A DNA stretch of 64,000 nucleotides from Pseudoxanthomonas suwonensis (GTDB taxonomy: Bacteria; Pseudomonadota; Gammaproteobacteria; Xanthomonadales; Xanthomonadaceae). Shown here piece by piece: positions 44,080-54,186 of the stretch. Both the position numbers and the translations under genes were made by a program. The stretch spans positions 1,488,001 to 1,552,000 of the forward strand of contig NZ_CP011144.1 of assembly GCF_000972865.1 (NCBI RefSeq), in the 5' to 3' direction. The stretch's first letter is position 1, and each line of letters starts with the position of its first letter. Under the pieces are notes generated by a model. The model did not search any database and had not been told where the DNA came from. It worked only from the letters and a program-made list of their open reading frames with translations.

Positions 44080-45285
44080 TCATTCGCGGACCAGCTGCGG
44101 CGTCCCGAATCCGAGACCGGCGATGCGGCCGGCAAGTTCCGTCGCATCGGCGCCGCCGGGTGCCACCCGCAGGCGCCAGAAGGTGCGGCCGCCGGTGACC
44201 ACGTCGTCCAGCCGCGCCCCGGGGATGCCCGCAGCCAGCAGCCGGTCCAGCGCGCGGCGGGCGTTGTCCAGGCTGGAGAAGCTGGCCACCTGCAGCACCG
44301 GCGCGGCCGCCGCCGGCGGCGGGTTGCCGGCCGGAGCGTAGCTGCCGGACTGCGGTACCGGCAGCGGTCCGGCCGGGGCGGTCGCATCGGCGACGGTGCC
44401 CGTCGCAGCGGTCGGAACCATCGCCACGCCCGGCGCGGGCGCCGCCGGCCCGGTGCTGGACGGCAGCGCCTGCACCAAATGGTCCAGCCCGGTCGCCGGG
44501 GTGGCCGCCGCGGTGGTCGCGGCCACCGGCGCGGGCCGGGCCGGCTCGCGCTTCGGCGCGGCCCCGGCCTGCCGCGGCAGGTCGGGGTCACCCGGGGCCA
44601 GCGCGCGCACCTCCACCCGGCCGGTGCCGCGGGCGATGATGCCCAGCTTGACCGCCGCGGCATAGCTGAGGTCGACCACCCGGCCCTCGTGGAAGGGACC
44701 GCGGTCGTTGACCCGCACCACCACCGACTGGCCGTTGTCCAGGTTGGTGACCCGGGCGAAGCTGGGCAGTGGCAGGGTCTTGTGCGCGGCGGTGAAGGCG
44801 TACATGTCGTACACCTCCTGGTTGGAGGTGCGGCGGCCGTGGAACTTGGCGCCGTAGTAGGACGCCGTGCCCTGCTCGACATAGCCCTTGGGCCGGTCCA
44901 TCACGTAGTACTGCTTGCCCAGCACCGTGTACGGCGAGCGGTTGCCGACCGGCGAGCGCGGCTCGTCGGTCACGATCGGCTCGGGGATGCAGGCCACGTT
45001 GGGCACGTACTCCGGGGTGGTGTCGCGGACCCCCGGCTTGTACAGGCCGCCGGCGACATAGTCGCCGCGGGTGGACGGGTCCTCCTGCGCCGGCGCGTAG
45101 GGCGACACGCCGCTGCAATCGGCCGGGACGCCTGCCACAGCTTTGCCCGCCTTCGCGCCAGCGACCGGCTTGCCCGGTGCGCCGGCCGTCGGCTTCTTCG
45201 GCACACTGCCGCACGCCGCCAGCGCCAACACCGCCAGCGCCAGCACCGCCAACCGCGGGACCGCGCGCGGCCGCCAGCCGTTCAT
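44080..45285 (-). CDS. rlpA: RlpA septal-ring lytic transglycosylase-type lipoprotein, 401 aa
   Basis: Outer-membrane lipoprotein (lipobox ALAAC, Cys25) that acts on denuded glycan strands at the division site in Pseudomonas. The double-psi beta-barrel (~135-225) includes GTASYYGAKFHGRRTSNQE and VNDRGPFHEGRVVDLS. The C-terminal SPOR domain (~320-401; LQVASFSSLDNARRALDRL) binds denuded peptidoglycan. Between them is a ~90-residue Ala/Pro-rich linker. The ATG overlaps the mltB stop (ATGA), so the two are translationally coupled. Confidence 0.93.
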   Translation of the reverse strand: MNGWRPRAVPRLAVLALAVLALAACGSVPKKPTAGAPGKPVAGAKAGKAVAGVPADCSGVSPYAPAQEDPSTRGDYVAGGLYKPGVRDTTPEYVPNVACIPEPIVTDEPRSPVGNRSPYTVLGKQYYVMDRPKGYVEQGTASYYGAKFHGRRTSNQEVYDMYAFTAAHKTLPLPSFARVTNLDNGQSVVVRVNDRGPFHEGRVVDLSYAAAVKLGIIARGTGRVEVRALAPGDPDLPRQAGAAPKREPARPAPVAATTAAATPATGLDHLVQALPSSTGPAAPAPGVAMVPTAATGTVADATAPAGPLPVPQSGSYAPAGNPPPAAAAPVLQVASFSSLDNARRALDRLLAAGIPGARLDDVVTGGRTFWRLRVAPGGADATELAGRIAGLGFGTPQLVRE

Positions 45286-46412
45286 GCCGGCGGGATCTCG
45301 CGCCCGGCGATCGCCTGCGACAGCTGGTACACGGCCATCGCGTACATCTTGGAGATGTTGTAGCGGGTGATCGCGTAGTAGTTCTGGAAGCCGAGCCAGT
45401 ACTGCGGGCCGGCGCTGCCTTCCAGCGACACCGGGGTCGCGGCGATGCCGGCCGGCACCGGCTGCTGCGGCGTGTAGCCGCGCGCGGCCAGGTCGGCGAG
45501 CGCGTAGGTCGGCGTCCAGTCCTCGGGGTTGAACGGCTCGCGTCCCGGCGCCAGCGTGGCCGGCACCGCGACCGGGCCGCCGGCGACCCAGCCGCCCTTC
45601 TTCACGAAGTAGTTGGCGATCGAGGCGAACACGTCGTCCAGGCTGCCGAACAGGTCGCGGCGGCCGTCGCCGTCGCCGTCCACCGCGAAGTCGCGGTAGC
45701 TGGACGGCATGAACTGGCCCATGCCCATCGCCCCGGCGTAGCTGCCCTTGAGCGTGGCGATGTCCAGGTTCTCCTCGCGCGCCAGCGCGAACAGCTGCGC
45801 CAGCTCGTCGCGGAAGAACAGTTCGCGGCGCACCTCGCGTTCGAGCCGGGCCGGATCGCCGCTGCGCGGGTAACGGAACGCCAGCGTGTACAGCGCGTCG
45901 AGCACCGAGTAGCGGCCGGTGTTGCCGCCGTAGCTGGTCTCCACGCCGATGATCGCCACGATCAGCTCGGCCGGCACCCCGGTGCGCGCCTGCACCTTCT
46001 CCAGCGCCTCGCGATGCTGGGCCAGGAACCGGCGCCCGCCGTCGATCCGGGCCTGGCTGATGAACATCGGCCGGTACTCGTGCCACGGCTTGACCCGCTC
46101 GGCCGGGCGCGACATCGCGTTGACCACGCTGTCGAGGAAGTTGGCGCGGGCCAGGGTCGCCTCGATCTCGGCGGCGGGGATGCCGTAGCGCGCGGAGGTG
46201 TCGCGGACGAAGTTGGCGCGCGCGGTCTCGAACGGCACCGGGGTCAGGTCCACCGCCGGCGCGGCCGCCTTCTCCGGCACGGCCTCGGCCGGCACCGGTG
46301 CGGCCGGGTTCGCGGCGGGGACGGCGGGCGGCGGAGAGGCCACCTGCGCCTCCTTCGGCACGCAGCCGAGGAGGACGAGGGCGAGCAGACCGGTCAATGC
46401 AGGCTTCGTCAT
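45282..46412 (-). CDS. mltB: Membrane-bound lytic murein transglycosylase B, 376 aa
   Basis: Outer-membrane lipoprotein (lipobox LLGC, Cys17) that cleaves peptidoglycan glycan strands to 1,6-anhydro ends. The catalytic acid is Glu158 in IGVETSYGG. Other family features are RELFFRDELAQLF, KGSYAGAMGMGQFMPSSYR and FASIANYFVKKGGW. A ~35-residue Ala/Pro linker follows the lipobox. It starts the mltB-rlpA-dacC group, 393 bp downstream of rodA. Confidence 0.95.
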   Translation of the reverse strand: MTKPALTGLLALVLLGCVPKEAQVASPPPAVPAANPAAPVPAEAVPEKAAAPAVDLTPVPFETARANFVRDTSARYGIPAAEIEATLARANFLDSVVNAMSRPAERVKPWHEYRPMFISQARIDGGRRFLAQHREALEKVQARTGVPAELIVAIIGVETSYGGNTGRYSVLDALYTLAFRYPRSGDPARLEREVRRELFFRDELAQLFALAREENLDIATLKGSYAGAMGMGQFMPSSYRDFAVDGDGDGRRDLFGSLDDVFASIANYFVKKGGWVAGGPVAVPATLAPGREPFNPEDWTPTYALADLAARGYTPQQPVPAGIAATPVSLEGSAGPQYWLGFQNYYAITRYNISKMYAMAVYQLSQAIAGREIPPA

Positions 46413-46805
46413 CGACGGCAGATTAGCACCGCGGGCAAACGCGCGGAACCGGCGGGATTTTCCACGTTGCGGCCAAGCAACCGATGAACGACTTCGCCCG
46501 TTCGCCCGTCATTCCCGCGTCGGCGGGAAATGCTTCGGTGGGCCGCTGCCCTGAACCGCGACCTTCGATGGGCTCCTTGTAGGAGCGGGCATGACCGCGA
46601 CACCGACGACGTCGGGATCACGGGGGAGTCGCCTGTGCCGATGGCGTCGGTGTCGCGGTCATGCCCGCTCCTACAAAATCCGCCCGGGTCGAGCGAAGCG
46701 ATGGACTGCACGGTCACCGAAAGCCGCGACGATCGGCGCTCCTGCCGTTGCCGTTGCCCCCAGTGTCGGCTACCCCTCTGCATCCAGATGGGCGGAACCT
46801 GTTCT
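46413..46805. other. Non-coding gap between rodA and mltB
   Basis: 393 bp containing a short hairpin gtcattcccgcgtcggcggg near 46508-46530 and the REP-like unit at 46577-46677. The rest shows no convincing gene. A promoter for mltB must lie in its left part but was not identified by eye. Confidence 0.6.
46577..46677. repeat. Single REP/BIME-like unit, third arm type
   Basis: A 101-bp palindrome with GCGG-gCATGa-CCGC arms (starting TTGTAGGAGCGGGCATGACC), the same type as the unit between lipB and lipA. Confidence 0.88.
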
Positions 46806-47927
46806 CTAGCGGTACCCGTGCACCGGCCGGTGCGCACGCACCGCCATCACCAGCCCCAGTCCGGCCAGCAGCGACACCGCCGAGGTGCCACCGTAGCTGA
46901 GCAGCGGCATCGGCACGCCGACCACCGGCAGCAGGCCGGAGACCATGCCGCCGTTGACCAGCACGTAGACGAAGAAGGCCAGGCCCAGCGCGCCGGCGAG
47001 CAGGCGCGAATAGGTGTCGCGCGCCTCCATCGCGATCCACAGGCAGCGCCCGACCACGAACAGGTACAGCGCCAGCGCCGTGGCCACGCCGATCCAGCCG
47101 AACTCCTCGCTGAGCACGGCGAACACGAAGTCGGTGGTCTGCTCGGGGATGAAGTTCAGGTGCGACTGGCTGCCCTCGCCCCAACCCTTGCCGGTCAGCC
47201 CGCCCGAGCCGATCGCGATCTTGGACTGGATGATGTTCCAGCCGGTGCCCAGCGGGTCGCGCTCCGGCTCGAGGAAAGTCAGGATGCGGTCCTTCTGGTA
47301 GGGCCGCAGCAGCCAGAACCAGGCCGCCGGCGCGACCGCGGCCAGGCCGCCGATCGCCACGCCCACCCACCACCACGGCAGCCCGGCCAGCAGCAGCGCG
47401 AACACGCCGCTGGCGCCGATCAGCATCGCCGTGCCGAAGTCCGGCTGCAGCAGGATCAGCGCGGTCGGCACGGCGATCAGCACGCCGGTGGCCAGCACCG
47501 TGTCGATCCGCGGCGGCAGCGGCCGCTTGTGCAGGTACCACGCCACCACCATCGGCAGGGTGATCTTCAGCAGTTCCGACGGCTGCAGGTAGAACACGCC
47601 CAGGTCGAGCCAGTGCCGGCCATGCTTGCCGGTGCCCACCAGCAGCACCGCCACCAGCGGCAGCAGCGACAGCACGTACACCCCCGGCGACCAAGCGCGC
47701 AGCCGGATCACCGAGACCCGCGACAGCGCCCACATCGCCACCAGGCCGACCACGAAGCGCGCGCCCTGGGCCTTCATCAGCGCCGGCCCGCTGCTGGCGC
47801 CGCCGGCGCTGTACAGCACCGCCAGGCCGAATCCCATCAGCGCCACCAGCGCCAGCAGCAGCGGCCAGTCCAGGGTGCGCGTGGCGCGTCCGGCCAGGTC
47901 CAGCAGCCAGCGCAGGAAATCCTTCAC
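46806..47927 (-). CDS. rodA: Rod-shape-determining peptidoglycan glycosyltransferase RodA, 373 aa
   Basis: Inner-membrane SEDS polymerase that makes glycan strands for cell elongation together with PBP2. About ten transmembrane segments; SEDS signatures are GKHGRHWLDLGVFYLQPSE, LLQPDFGTAMLIG (containing the essential Asp of the family), FIPEQTTDFVFAVLSEEFGW and VGVPMPLLSYGGTSAVS. The start is a GTG at 47927 overlapping the mrdA stop (GTGA), so synthesis is coupled to PBP2. Length matches the family (370 aa in E. coli). Confidence 0.95.
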   Translation of the reverse strand: MKDFLRWLLDLAGRATRTLDWPLLLALVALMGFGLAVLYSAGGASSGPALMKAQGARFVVGLVAMWALSRVSVIRLRAWSPGVYVLSLLPLVAVLLVGTGKHGRHWLDLGVFYLQPSELLKITLPMVVAWYLHKRPLPPRIDTVLATGVLIAVPTALILLQPDFGTAMLIGASGVFALLLAGLPWWWVGVAIGGLAAVAPAAWFWLLRPYQKDRILTFLEPERDPLGTGWNIIQSKIAIGSGGLTGKGWGEGSQSHLNFIPEQTTDFVFAVLSEEFGWIGVATALALYLFVVGRCLWIAMEARDTYSRLLAGALGLAFFVYVLVNGGMVSGLLPVVGVPMPLLSYGGTSAVSLLAGLGLVMAVRAHRPVHGYR

Positions 47928-50074
47928 CGGTCGACCTCGCGTTCGTCTTCTTCGTCGCCGACGCCGCTCCCGTCGCGTGCCGGTGCCGGTGCATCGTCGC
48001 GGCGGACGGCCTCGGTCGCGGGCGTGGTGGCCGGCGCGGGAGGCGGTGCAGGATCGACAGGCGCGCTGCCAGGCGTGGCCGGGGAAGCGGGACGGTCGAC
48101 CAGGACGCGCACGTCCGCCCCGGGTGCGGCGGTGGCTGGCCGTGTCGCGACGGCGGCCGCCGCTTCGATGCAGGCGGCATCGCCGGCCACGCATGGCGCC
48201 GCCGGTTTCGGCCCGTCGATCGGTTCCAGGCCGTCGGGCAGCTTGCCCAGCAGCCAGGCATCGAAGATCTTGCGCGCGATCGGCGCGGCGGTGCTGCCGC
48301 CGTAGCCGCCGCCTTCCACCGCCACCGCCACCGCGATCTGTGGATCCTCGGCCGGGGCGTAGCCGATGAACAGCGCGCGGTGGCGCAGGTGCATCGGCAG
48401 GCTGCGCGGGTCCACCGCGGCGGTGCCGCGGCGGCTGACCACCTGCGCGGTGCCGGTCTTGCCGGCCATGCGGTAGGGCGCGCCGACGCTCATCGCGCGC
48501 GCGGTGCCGCCGGGGCCGTGCACCGTCATGGTCATGCCCTCGCGCACCACCTGCAGGTTGGCCGGGTTGTCGCTGATCGCGGTCGGTGCCGGCTGCGGCA
48601 GCGGCGTCCACGGCGCGTCGAAGCGGTCGCGCCGGGCCTGCACCAGGTGCGGCCGGCGCAGGTGGCCGTCGGCCAGCGCACCGGTGCCGCGCACCATCTG
48701 CAGCGGCGTCACCCGCCAGTCGCCCTGGCCGATGCTCATGTTGACCGTGTCGCCCGGATACCAGCGCTCCTTGCGGTTCTTCAGCTTCCACGCCGGGTTG
48801 GGCAGGATGCCGGTGTTCTCGCCGGCCAGGTCGACCCCGCTGGGCTGGCCGAACCCGTAGCGGGCCAGGTACTGGTCGACCCGGGCGATGCCCATGTCCA
48901 CGGCGAGCTTGTAGTAATAGGTGTTGACCGAATCGGCGATCGACTTGCGCGCGTCGGTCCAGCCGTGGCCGCCGCGGTGCGAGTCGCCCCAGCCGCGGCT
49001 GGTGCCCGGCAGGTAGAACATGCCGGTGGACAGGGTGCGGTCCTCGGGCCGGCGGATGCCACTGTCCAGCCCGGCCAGCGCCAGGAACGGCTTGAGCGTG
49101 GAGCCCGGCGCCACCCCGCCGAGCACGGCGCGGTTGAACTGCGGGCGCGAGGGGTTGTCGCTCAGCGCGCGGTAGTCGGCATGCGAGATGCCGTGGACGA
49201 ACAGGTTGGCGTCGTACGAGGGCAGGCTGACCATGGCCAGGATCTCGCCGGTGCGCGGATCCATCGCCACCGCGGTGCCTTCCAGCTCGCCGAACGCGGC
49301 CACGGTGGCGCGCTGCAGTTCGGCGTCGATCGACAGGCGCAGGTCGGCGCCGGGCCGCGCCGGGACCCGGCCGATCGTGCGCAGCGCGCGGCCCTGCACG
49401 TTGGTCTCGATCTGCTCGTAGCCGACCTGGCCGCGCAGCACTTCCTCGTAGGCGCGCTCCACCCCGGTCTTGCCGATGTGGCTGAGCGCCGCCCCGCCCT
49501 CGCCGAGCTTGGCCAGGTCGTCCTCGTCGATGCGGCCGACGTAGCCGACCACGTGCGCGAGCAGGTCGCCGTAGGGATAGTGCCGGGTCAGGTAGGGCTG
49601 CAGCTCCACCCCGGGGAAGCGCCAGCGGTTGACCGCGAAGGCGGCCATCTCCTCGTCGCTCAGGCGCAGCTTCAGGGTGATCGGCAGGAAGCTGCGGCCG
49701 GCCTTGCGCTCCTTGCGGAAGTGCGCGATCTCGTCCTCGCTCAGCGCGATCACCTGGCCCAGTTCGGCCAGCAGCCTGTCCAGGTCGCCGGCCTTGTCGG
49801 GGGTGACGTCGAGGCGGAACGCCGGCAGGTTCTCGGCCAGCAGCCGGCCGTGGCGGTCGTAGATCATGCCGCGCGCCGGCACGACGGGCTTTGGCCGGAT
49901 CCGGTTGGCCTCCGAGCGGGTGGCGTAGTCGGCGTGCTCGAGCACCTGCAGCTTGAAGTACCACGCGCCCAGGCCCAGCAGTGCCAGCGCCACGGCGATG
50001 AAGCCGAGCACGGCGCGGCGGCGGAACTGCTCGGCTTCCGCGTGCGGGTTCTTAAGCGGGCGACGGCTGTTCAT
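47924..50074 (-). CDS. mrdA: Penicillin-binding protein 2, 716 aa
   Basis: Class B transpeptidase that cross-links peptidoglycan during elongation; anchored by one N-terminal helix (~21-39). The pedestal domain includes RGMIYDRHGRLLAEN. The transpeptidase motifs are SxxK Ser325 (GSTLKP), SVN at 382-384 and KTG at 539-541. Residues ~625-716 are a Pro/Ala-rich, then acidic tail (ending GDEEDEREVDR) beyond the usual end of PBP2. It sits between mreD and rodA, separated by 3 bp from the mreD stop. Confidence 0.95.
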   Translation of the reverse strand: MNSRRPLKNPHAEAEQFRRRAVLGFIAVALALLGLGAWYFKLQVLEHADYATRSEANRIRPKPVVPARGMIYDRHGRLLAENLPAFRLDVTPDKAGDLDRLLAELGQVIALSEDEIAHFRKERKAGRSFLPITLKLRLSDEEMAAFAVNRWRFPGVELQPYLTRHYPYGDLLAHVVGYVGRIDEDDLAKLGEGGAALSHIGKTGVERAYEEVLRGQVGYEQIETNVQGRALRTIGRVPARPGADLRLSIDAELQRATVAAFGELEGTAVAMDPRTGEILAMVSLPSYDANLFVHGISHADYRALSDNPSRPQFNRAVLGGVAPGSTLKPFLALAGLDSGIRRPEDRTLSTGMFYLPGTSRGWGDSHRGGHGWTDARKSIADSVNTYYYKLAVDMGIARVDQYLARYGFGQPSGVDLAGENTGILPNPAWKLKNRKERWYPGDTVNMSIGQGDWRVTPLQMVRGTGALADGHLRRPHLVQARRDRFDAPWTPLPQPAPTAISDNPANLQVVREGMTMTVHGPGGTARAMSVGAPYRMAGKTGTAQVVSRRGTAAVDPRSLPMHLRHRALFIGYAPAEDPQIAVAVAVEGGGYGGSTAAPIARKIFDAWLLGKLPDGLEPIDGPKPAAPCVAGDAACIEAAAAVATRPATAAPGADVRVLVDRPASPATPGSAPVDPAPPPAPATTPATEAVRRDDAPAPARDGSGVGDEEDEREVDR

Positions 50075-50077
50075 CGA

Positions 50078-50563
50078 TCAGTCGCCGCGGCGCCCCAGGC
50101 GCAGCGCGTCCAGCAGCAGGAACAGCGGCGGCCACAGCAGCATGCCCAGCAGCGGCGCCCACCAGTAGTGCCAGGGCAGGGTCGGCTGGCCCAGCGCCAG
50201 GTGGATGGCGGCGTCGACGATGCGGTCGTTGAGCAGCAGCGCGCCGATCGCCAGCGCCTGCTGCGACAGCGGGAAGAAGCGCAGCCGCGCGCGGAAGCGC
50301 TGCAGGATGAAGGCCATGATCACCAGCCGCAGCGCCTGCTCGCCGAGCAGGCCGCCGTAAACGAGGTCGGCGGCCAGGCCGACGCAGAACGCCAGGCCCA
50401 GGCCGGCGCGCGAAGGCGCCTCGATCACCCAGTACGCCAGCACCAGCGCCAGCCAGTAGGGACGCAGCGGCTGCAGCGGCTCCGGCAGCGGCAGCAGGCC
50501 CAACAGCAGGGCCACGAACAGGCTCGCCGGCAGGATCCAGCCGCCATCGCGCAGGCGGCTCAT
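50078..50563 (-). CDS. mreD: Rod-shape-determining protein MreD, 161 aa
   Basis: Small inner-membrane subunit of the elongasome with about five hydrophobic segments (WILPASLFVALLLGLLPLP, PYWLALVLAYWVIEAP, GLGLAFCVGLAADLVYGGLL and others). The LxADLVxGGLLGEQAL pattern is typical. The ATG overlaps the mreC stop by four bases. Function: links MreC and MreB to the PBP2-RodA synthase. Length is close to the family norm (162 aa). Confidence 0.93.
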   Translation of the reverse strand: MSRLRDGGWILPASLFVALLLGLLPLPEPLQPLRPYWLALVLAYWVIEAPSRAGLGLAFCVGLAADLVYGGLLGEQALRLVIMAFILQRFRARLRFFPLSQQALAIGALLLNDRIVDAAIHLALGQPTLPWHYWWAPLLGMLLWPPLFLLLDALRLGRRGD

Positions 50564-51621
50564 CGCGGCGTCTCCGGGCGTGGCGGGGTCGACGACGGCG
50601 GGGTGCGCGGCGAAGCGTCGGCTGGCGCCTGGGCAGGCGTCGACGACGGCGTGGACGCGGGCGAGGTGCCGCGGCGCGGCGCGGCGGTCGCGCTGCCGCC
50701 CGCTGCGGTCGGCGATGGCGCGGCGTCGGCCGCGGCGCCTGCCGGCGGTACGTCCGTGGCCGGATCGGCCGTACCGGGCGGCAGCGGCGAGCCGGGACGC
50801 AGCAGCAGCACGTCGCGGCCGCGGTCCAGCTGCGCGGCCGGGGCCAGCTCGCCGACCAGGAAGGCCTGGCTCTCGTCCGTGCGCAGCGCGGTGATCGTGG
50901 CCACCGGGAAACCGGGCGGGAAGCGCCCGCCCAGGCCGGAGGTGACCAGCACGTCGCCGACCTGCACGTCGCGGTTGAGCGGCACGTCGCGCAGTTCCAG
51001 CCGGTCGCCGCCGCCGTAGGCGATCAGGCGCACGCCATTGCGCGAGATCATCACCGGCACCGCGTGGTCCGGGTCGGTCAGCAGCAGCACGGTGGCGTGC
51101 AGCGGGGTGACCTCGACCACCTGGCCGAGCAGGCCGCCGGCGTCGATCACCGCCTGGCCCAGCTGCACGCCCTCGCGGCTGCCGGCGGCCAGCACCAGCC
51201 GCTGCCGCGACCGCGCCAGGTCGATGTCCAGGATCGGCACCAGCTGCACGTCCAGGCCGCTGCGCTCGGCCACGCCAAGCAGGTCGCGCAACTGGGCGTT
51301 GTCGATGGCGGCGTTGCGCAGCCGGGTCAGGCGCGCGTTGGCCAGCAGCAGGTCGTTGCGCAGCTGCCGGTTCTCCTCCAGCAGCAGTTCGCGCGAAGCC
51401 AGCGAATCGCGCAGGCCGCCGCCGAGCCGCCCCGGCAGGCCGGCCAGCGCCCACACCGGCTGCGCCAGCAGGCTGGCCTGGACGCGCACCTGGCGCAGCC
51501 AGCCGCCGCGGTGGTCGAGCACCAGCAGGGTGATGGCCAGCGCGAGGTAGGCCAGCAGCCGCAGCGTGCCGGCGGTGTCACCGGGTCGGGCGGCGGCGGG
51601 AGGTCCGGAAAAGGACGACAC
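50560..51621 (-). CDS. mreC: Cell-shape-determining protein MreC, 353 aa
   Basis: Periplasmic scaffold anchored by one helix (~21-36, LLAYLALAITLLVLD), then a coiled coil (~75-105; RELLLEENRQLRNDLLLANA) and the twin beta-barrel domains (~115-270). It activates PBP2. Residues ~280-353 form a Pro/Ala/Thr-rich tail not found in E. coli MreC. The start is a GTG at 51621 without a clear ribosome-binding site, and no better start was found. It lies 99 bp after mreB and overlaps mreD. Confidence 0.92.
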   Translation of the reverse strand: MSSFSGPPAAARPGDTAGTLRLLAYLALAITLLVLDHRGGWLRQVRVQASLLAQPVWALAGLPGRLGGGLRDSLASRELLLEENRQLRNDLLLANARLTRLRNAAIDNAQLRDLLGVAERSGLDVQLVPILDIDLARSRQRLVLAAGSREGVQLGQAVIDAGGLLGQVVEVTPLHATVLLLTDPDHAVPVMISRNGVRLIAYGGGDRLELRDVPLNRDVQVGDVLVTSGLGGRFPPGFPVATITALRTDESQAFLVGELAPAAQLDRGRDVLLLRPGSPLPPGTADPATDVPPAGAAADAAPSPTAAGGSATAAPRRGTSPASTPSSTPAQAPADASPRTPPSSTPPRPETPR

Positions 51622-51720
51622 GGAAGGCGGTCAGGGGCGCGGCGACGGGAAGGGCAGTATGGCGGCTGGAACGGGCGTGCGCCCGGCGCCGCGCCGCGGC
51701 GGCGCCGGCCGGGCCTGCGC

Positions 51721-53106
<1,386 letters not shown>

Positions 53107-54039
53107 ATGTCCACCCTGATCTGTGGTTCCCTCGCCTACGACACCATCATGGTGTTCCCGGACCAGTTCAAGAACCACATCCTGCCGGACAAGGTCCACA
53201 TCCTGAACGTGTCGTTCCTGGTGCCGCGGATGCGCCGCGAGTTCGGCGGCTGCGCCGGCAACATCGCCTACAACCTCAAGCTGCTGGGCGGGGAACCCGT
53301 CCCGATGGCCACCGTCGGCCAGGACTTCGGCCCGTACCGCGAGCACTTCGAGCAGCAGGGCATCCGCCTGGACCAGGTCAAGGTGATCGACGAGCTGTTC
53401 ACCCCGCAGGCGTTCATCACCACCGACCACGACAACAACCAGATCACCGCCTTCCACCCGGGTGCGATGATGCGCAGCTACGAGAACCACGTGAAGGACG
53501 TGGCCGGCGTCGGCTTCGGCATCGTCAGCCCGGACGGGCGCGAGGGCATGCTGCAGAACGCGAAGGAGTTCGCCGAGGCCGGGATCCCGTTCATCTTCGA
53601 CCCCGGCCAGGCGATGCCGCTGTTCAACGGCCAGGAGCTGCGCGACTTCATCGAGCTGGCCGACTACGTCACGGTCAACGACTACGAGTCCAACCTGCTG
53701 CAGGAGCGCACCGGCTGGACCGAGAAGGAAATCGTGTCGCGGGTGAAGGCCTACATCGCCACCCAGGGCCCGAAGGGCGCGCTGGTGCACACCCCGGAAA
53801 AGACCTACGACATCCCGCCGGCGCACGAGCGCCGGGTCACCGACCCGACCGGCTGCGGCGACGCCTTCCGCGCCGGCCTGATCTTCGGCATCCAGCGCGG
53901 CTACGACTGGCTGACCATCGGCCGCATGGGCAACCTGATGGGTGCCCTGAAGGTGGAACACCCGGGCACCCAGAACCAGCGCTTCGACTTCGACGGGTTC
54001 AACGAGCAGTTCAAGCAGCAGTTCGGGTATTCGCTGTAG
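53107..54039 (+). CDS. PfkB family carbohydrate/nucleoside kinase, 310 aa
   Basis: Cytosolic ribokinase-fold kinase. The substrate-side GG motif FGGCAGNIAYNLKLLGG is at ~46-62. The ATP-site/anion-hole signature DPTGCGDAFRAGLIFG with catalytic Asp is at ~251-266. The sequence type (MSTLICGSLAYDTIMVFPDQF) is usual for adenosine-kinase-like proteins in gammaproteobacteria; the substrate (adenosine or a sugar) is not decided. The ATG at 53107 fits the family start. It is divergent from mreB and followed by a low-GC region. Confidence 0.88.
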   Translation: MSTLICGSLAYDTIMVFPDQFKNHILPDKVHILNVSFLVPRMRREFGGCAGNIAYNLKLLGGEPVPMATVGQDFGPYREHFEQQGIRLDQVKVIDELFTPQAFITTDHDNNQITAFHPGAMMRSYENHVKDVAGVGFGIVSPDGREGMLQNAKEFAEAGIPFIFDPGQAMPLFNGQELRDFIELADYVTVNDYESNLLQERTGWTEKEIVSRVKAYIATQGPKGALVHTPEKTYDIPPAHERRVTDPTGCGDAFRAGLIFGIQRGYDWLTIGRMGNLMGALKVEHPGTQNQRFDFDGFNEQFKQQFGYSL

Positions 54040-54186
54040 CGACCAGAAGCTTACGGTAAAGCAATGGATCCTGCGCTAGAAGCAAGAGCATATACCCCCT
54101 CACGGGCTCATGAGCCAAACGGGCACTTCTCCCGCGCAGCAAACATCAGGCTAGCTTTCCCGAGTATTCGTCGGCGCGTAATCCGT

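Noticed and set aside
44080..46086. 668-codon frame joining mltB region and rlpA
   Set aside because: The upstream part is an out-of-frame reading of mltB; rlpA has its own lipobox start overlapping the mltB stop.
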